DNA of 5,877 bases from Lachnospiraceae bacterium (GTDB taxonomy: Bacteria; Bacillota; Clostridia; Lachnospirales; Lachnospiraceae): NCBI GenBank assembly GCA_017613225.1, contig JAGAEH010000060.1, forward strand, positions 1 through 5,877, given 5' to 3'. The notes below the pieces were generated by a model that searched no databases, was not told the DNA's origin, and saw only the letters and a list, made by a program, of their open reading frames with translations. The position numbers and the translations under genes are program-made. Shown here piece after piece: positions 4,386 to 5,877 of the stretch. Positions within the stretch are counted from its first letter, which is position 1; every line of letters begins with the position of its first letter.

Positions 4386-5877
4386 TTATGCAGGTTTCGG
4401 TTCTGGTTTTTGCTTGTCTTTGTTGAAAATAAACTTCTGAGCCAGGATGATCACCGCCAGGCAGGCGATGCCGATCAGGTCGGTGACCAGGCGGCTGTCG
4501 ATCAGCAGGAAGGCGCCGGCGCCGGCGATGATCCGCAGCAGGATGTTCATCCGCCCGAACAGATAGCCCTCCACCGCTGCCGCGATCAGCACCACGCCGA
4601 TGCAGGCGGTCACCACCACCTGTATGCCCGTGAGCCAGCCCACGTTTTCCAAAAGCAGCGCCGGGTTATAGACGAACATGAAGGGCACGATGAAGCCCGC
4701 CAATGCCAGCCGGACCGACTGCCAGCCCGTCTTCATGGGGCTGCCTCCCGAAAGGCCTGCCGCCGCAAAGGAAGCCAGAGCCACCGGCGGCGTCAGGTTC
4801 GCGAACATCGCGAAGTAGAAGCAGAACATATGGGCCGCGATCACCGGCTGTCCCAGTTCCACCAGAGCGGGCGCTGCGATAGTGGCCGTGATCAGATAAG
4901 AAGGGATGGACGGCAGGCCCATGCCCAGGATCATGCAGGTGATCATGGTAAAGAACAGGGTCAGAAGCAGGCTCTGCTGGCCGATACTGATGATGGCATG
5001 TGCCACGTTCAGCGCGAAGCCGGTCATGCCGCAGACGCCCACGATGATACCCACGCAGGCGCAGGCCATGGCCACGGAGACCGTGGACTTGGCGCCGGCG
5101 ACGAAAGCGTCACAGATGTCCTTTAGGCTCATGCGGCTGATGGGGCGCAGCTGCGCGACGACGATGGTCACGACGATCGTCCAGAACGCACCGAGGATGA
5201 CCGTGACTCCGCTGAAGATCAGCATATACAGTAAAAAGGCAATGGGGATCAGGAGGTGCCCCCGCTGCTTCATCACTTCTTTCACCTTCGGCATCTGGTC
5301 CTTGGGAAGACCGTTCAGATGATCCTTCGTCGCACGCATCTGCACCTGTACGATGATACCCAGATAATAGATCAGAGCCGGGATCACAGCCGCTTTGATG
5401 ATGACGCCGTATTTGACGCCCAGTGTCTCCGCCATGACGAAGGCCGCCGCGCCCATGATGGGCGGGAGGAGCTGTCCTCCCACCGAGGCCGTGGCCTCCA
5501 CCGAGCCGGCAAACTCCTTGGAGTAGCCGGTCTTCTTCATCAGCGGAATGGTAAAGGTACCGGTCGTCACCACGTTGGCCACGGCCGAACCGTTGATGGA
5601 GCCCAGGAAGCCGGAAGCCAGCACTGCCACCTTGGCAGGGCCGCCCTTGGTATGTCCGGCCAGGGCGTTTGCGATATCGTTAAAGAACTGGCCCATGCCG
5701 CACTTGTTCATCACCTCGCCGAAGATGATGAACAGCACGATGTAGGTGGCTGCCACCTTGATGGACGTTCCGTATATGCCGTACACGTCCGTGGTCAGGT
5801 AGGTGACGGTCCTGTGCCAGTTGTAGCCCCGGTGCATGAAGATGCCCGGGAAGGACCGGCCGAACAGTGCGTAGATC
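4386..5877 (-). CDS. TRAP transporter fused permease subunit, C-terminal part (cut by window edge)
   Basis: Membrane permease of a tripartite ATP-independent periplasmic (TRAP) transporter, which uses ion gradients, typically sodium, to import substrates delivered by a binding protein. The visible 496 residues are highly hydrophobic, with roughly ten or more membrane segments, and cover the DctM-type domain. Conserved elements, counted from the window edge, are GGPAKVAVLASGFLGSINGS (78-97), SVGGQLLPPIMGAAAF (131-146), ILGMGLPSIPSYL (316-328) and ANLTPPVALASFAAAG (359-374). These match the fused DctQM class that usually works with TAXI-type binding proteins. The frame stays open past the Met at 5837 to the edge with family-like residues (YALFGRSFPGIF), so that Met is internal and roughly 150 or more N-terminal residues are missing. 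It ends in a charged, proline-rich tail (KDKQKPEPKPA). Substrate cannot be told; a binding-protein gene would be expected to the right. Confidence 0.93.
   Translation of the reverse strand, partial: IYALFGRSFPGIFMHRGYNWHRTVTYLTTDVYGIYGTSIKVAATYIVLFIIFGEVMNKCGMGQFFNDIANALAGHTKGGPAKVAVLASGFLGSINGSAVANVVTTGTFTIPLMKKTGYSKEFAGSVEATASVGGQLLPPIMGAAAFVMAETLGVKYGVIIKAAVIPALIYYLGIIVQVQMRATKDHLNGLPKDQMPKVKEVMKQRGHLLIPIAFLLYMLIFSGVTVILGAFWTIVVTIVVAQLRPISRMSLKDICDAFVAGAKSTVSVAMACACVGIIVGVCGMTGFALNVAHAIISIGQQSLLLTLFFTMITCMILGMGLPSIPSYLITATIAAPALVELGQPVIAAHMFCFYFAMFANLTPPVALASFAAAGLSGGSPMKTGWQSVRLALAGFIVPFMFVYNPALLLENVGWLTGIQVVVTACIGVVLIAAAVEGYLFGRMNILLRIIAGAGAFLLIDSRLVTDLIGIACLAVIILAQKFIFNKDKQKPEPKPA

Noticed and set aside
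4335..5126. 263-codon open frame on the plus strand opposite the TRAP permease gene
   Set aside because: Its translation is an H/D/Q/A-rich pattern typical of the reverse strand of a hydrophobic membrane protein gene, with no motif or ribosome binding site.

Overview
The window looks like a chromosomal segment from a Clostridia-type Firmicute, most likely Lachnospiraceae or a close relative. The grounds are the S12, S7 and EF-G sequences. S12 carries the Firmicutes-type insertion and a KRPKKKA-type tail, and EF-G has the TTCHWTLEKE insert after switch I that I associate with Lachnospiraceae. Strong AGGAGG ribosome binding sites precede the genes. Coding DNA is fairly GC-rich. This assignment comes from recognising family sequences, not from a search.

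Left part (1-1600, minus strand): the start of a str operon in the order rpsL (S12), rpsG (S7), fusA (EF-G, cut by the left edge). Two good sigma-70-type promoters lie in tandem upstream of rpsL. The 157-base gap between rpsL and rpsG is unusually long and holds potential RNA structure next to the rpsG ribosome binding site. rpsG starts with GTG and fusA with TTG, each behind a near-perfect Shine-Dalgarno sequence.

Middle (1383-4290): a 605-base divergent intergenic region separates the str operon from a rightward pair of genes. The first encodes a cytoplasmic DUF885-type putative metallopeptidase (560 aa). The second encodes a GNAT-family acetyltransferase (162 aa). A copy of a short interspersed repeat of the TGTCATCCTGAGCG...GAAGGATCTC type sits between them. 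A rho-independent terminator follows the acetyltransferase gene.

Right part (4296-5877, minus strand): the C-terminal ~496 residues of a TRAP transporter fused permease (DctQM type, usually paired with a TAXI solute-binding protein). The gene converges on the acetyltransferase gene and ends at its own terminator. Its N-terminus is off the right edge.

The three blocks have no evident shared function: translation machinery, a possible peptidase plus acetyltransferase, and an import permease. I find no mobile element, CRISPR array, rRNA or tRNA, and no convincing undescribed system. The best leads are the rpsL-rpsG intercistronic RNA, the interspersed repeat and the divergent DUF885 active-site region.
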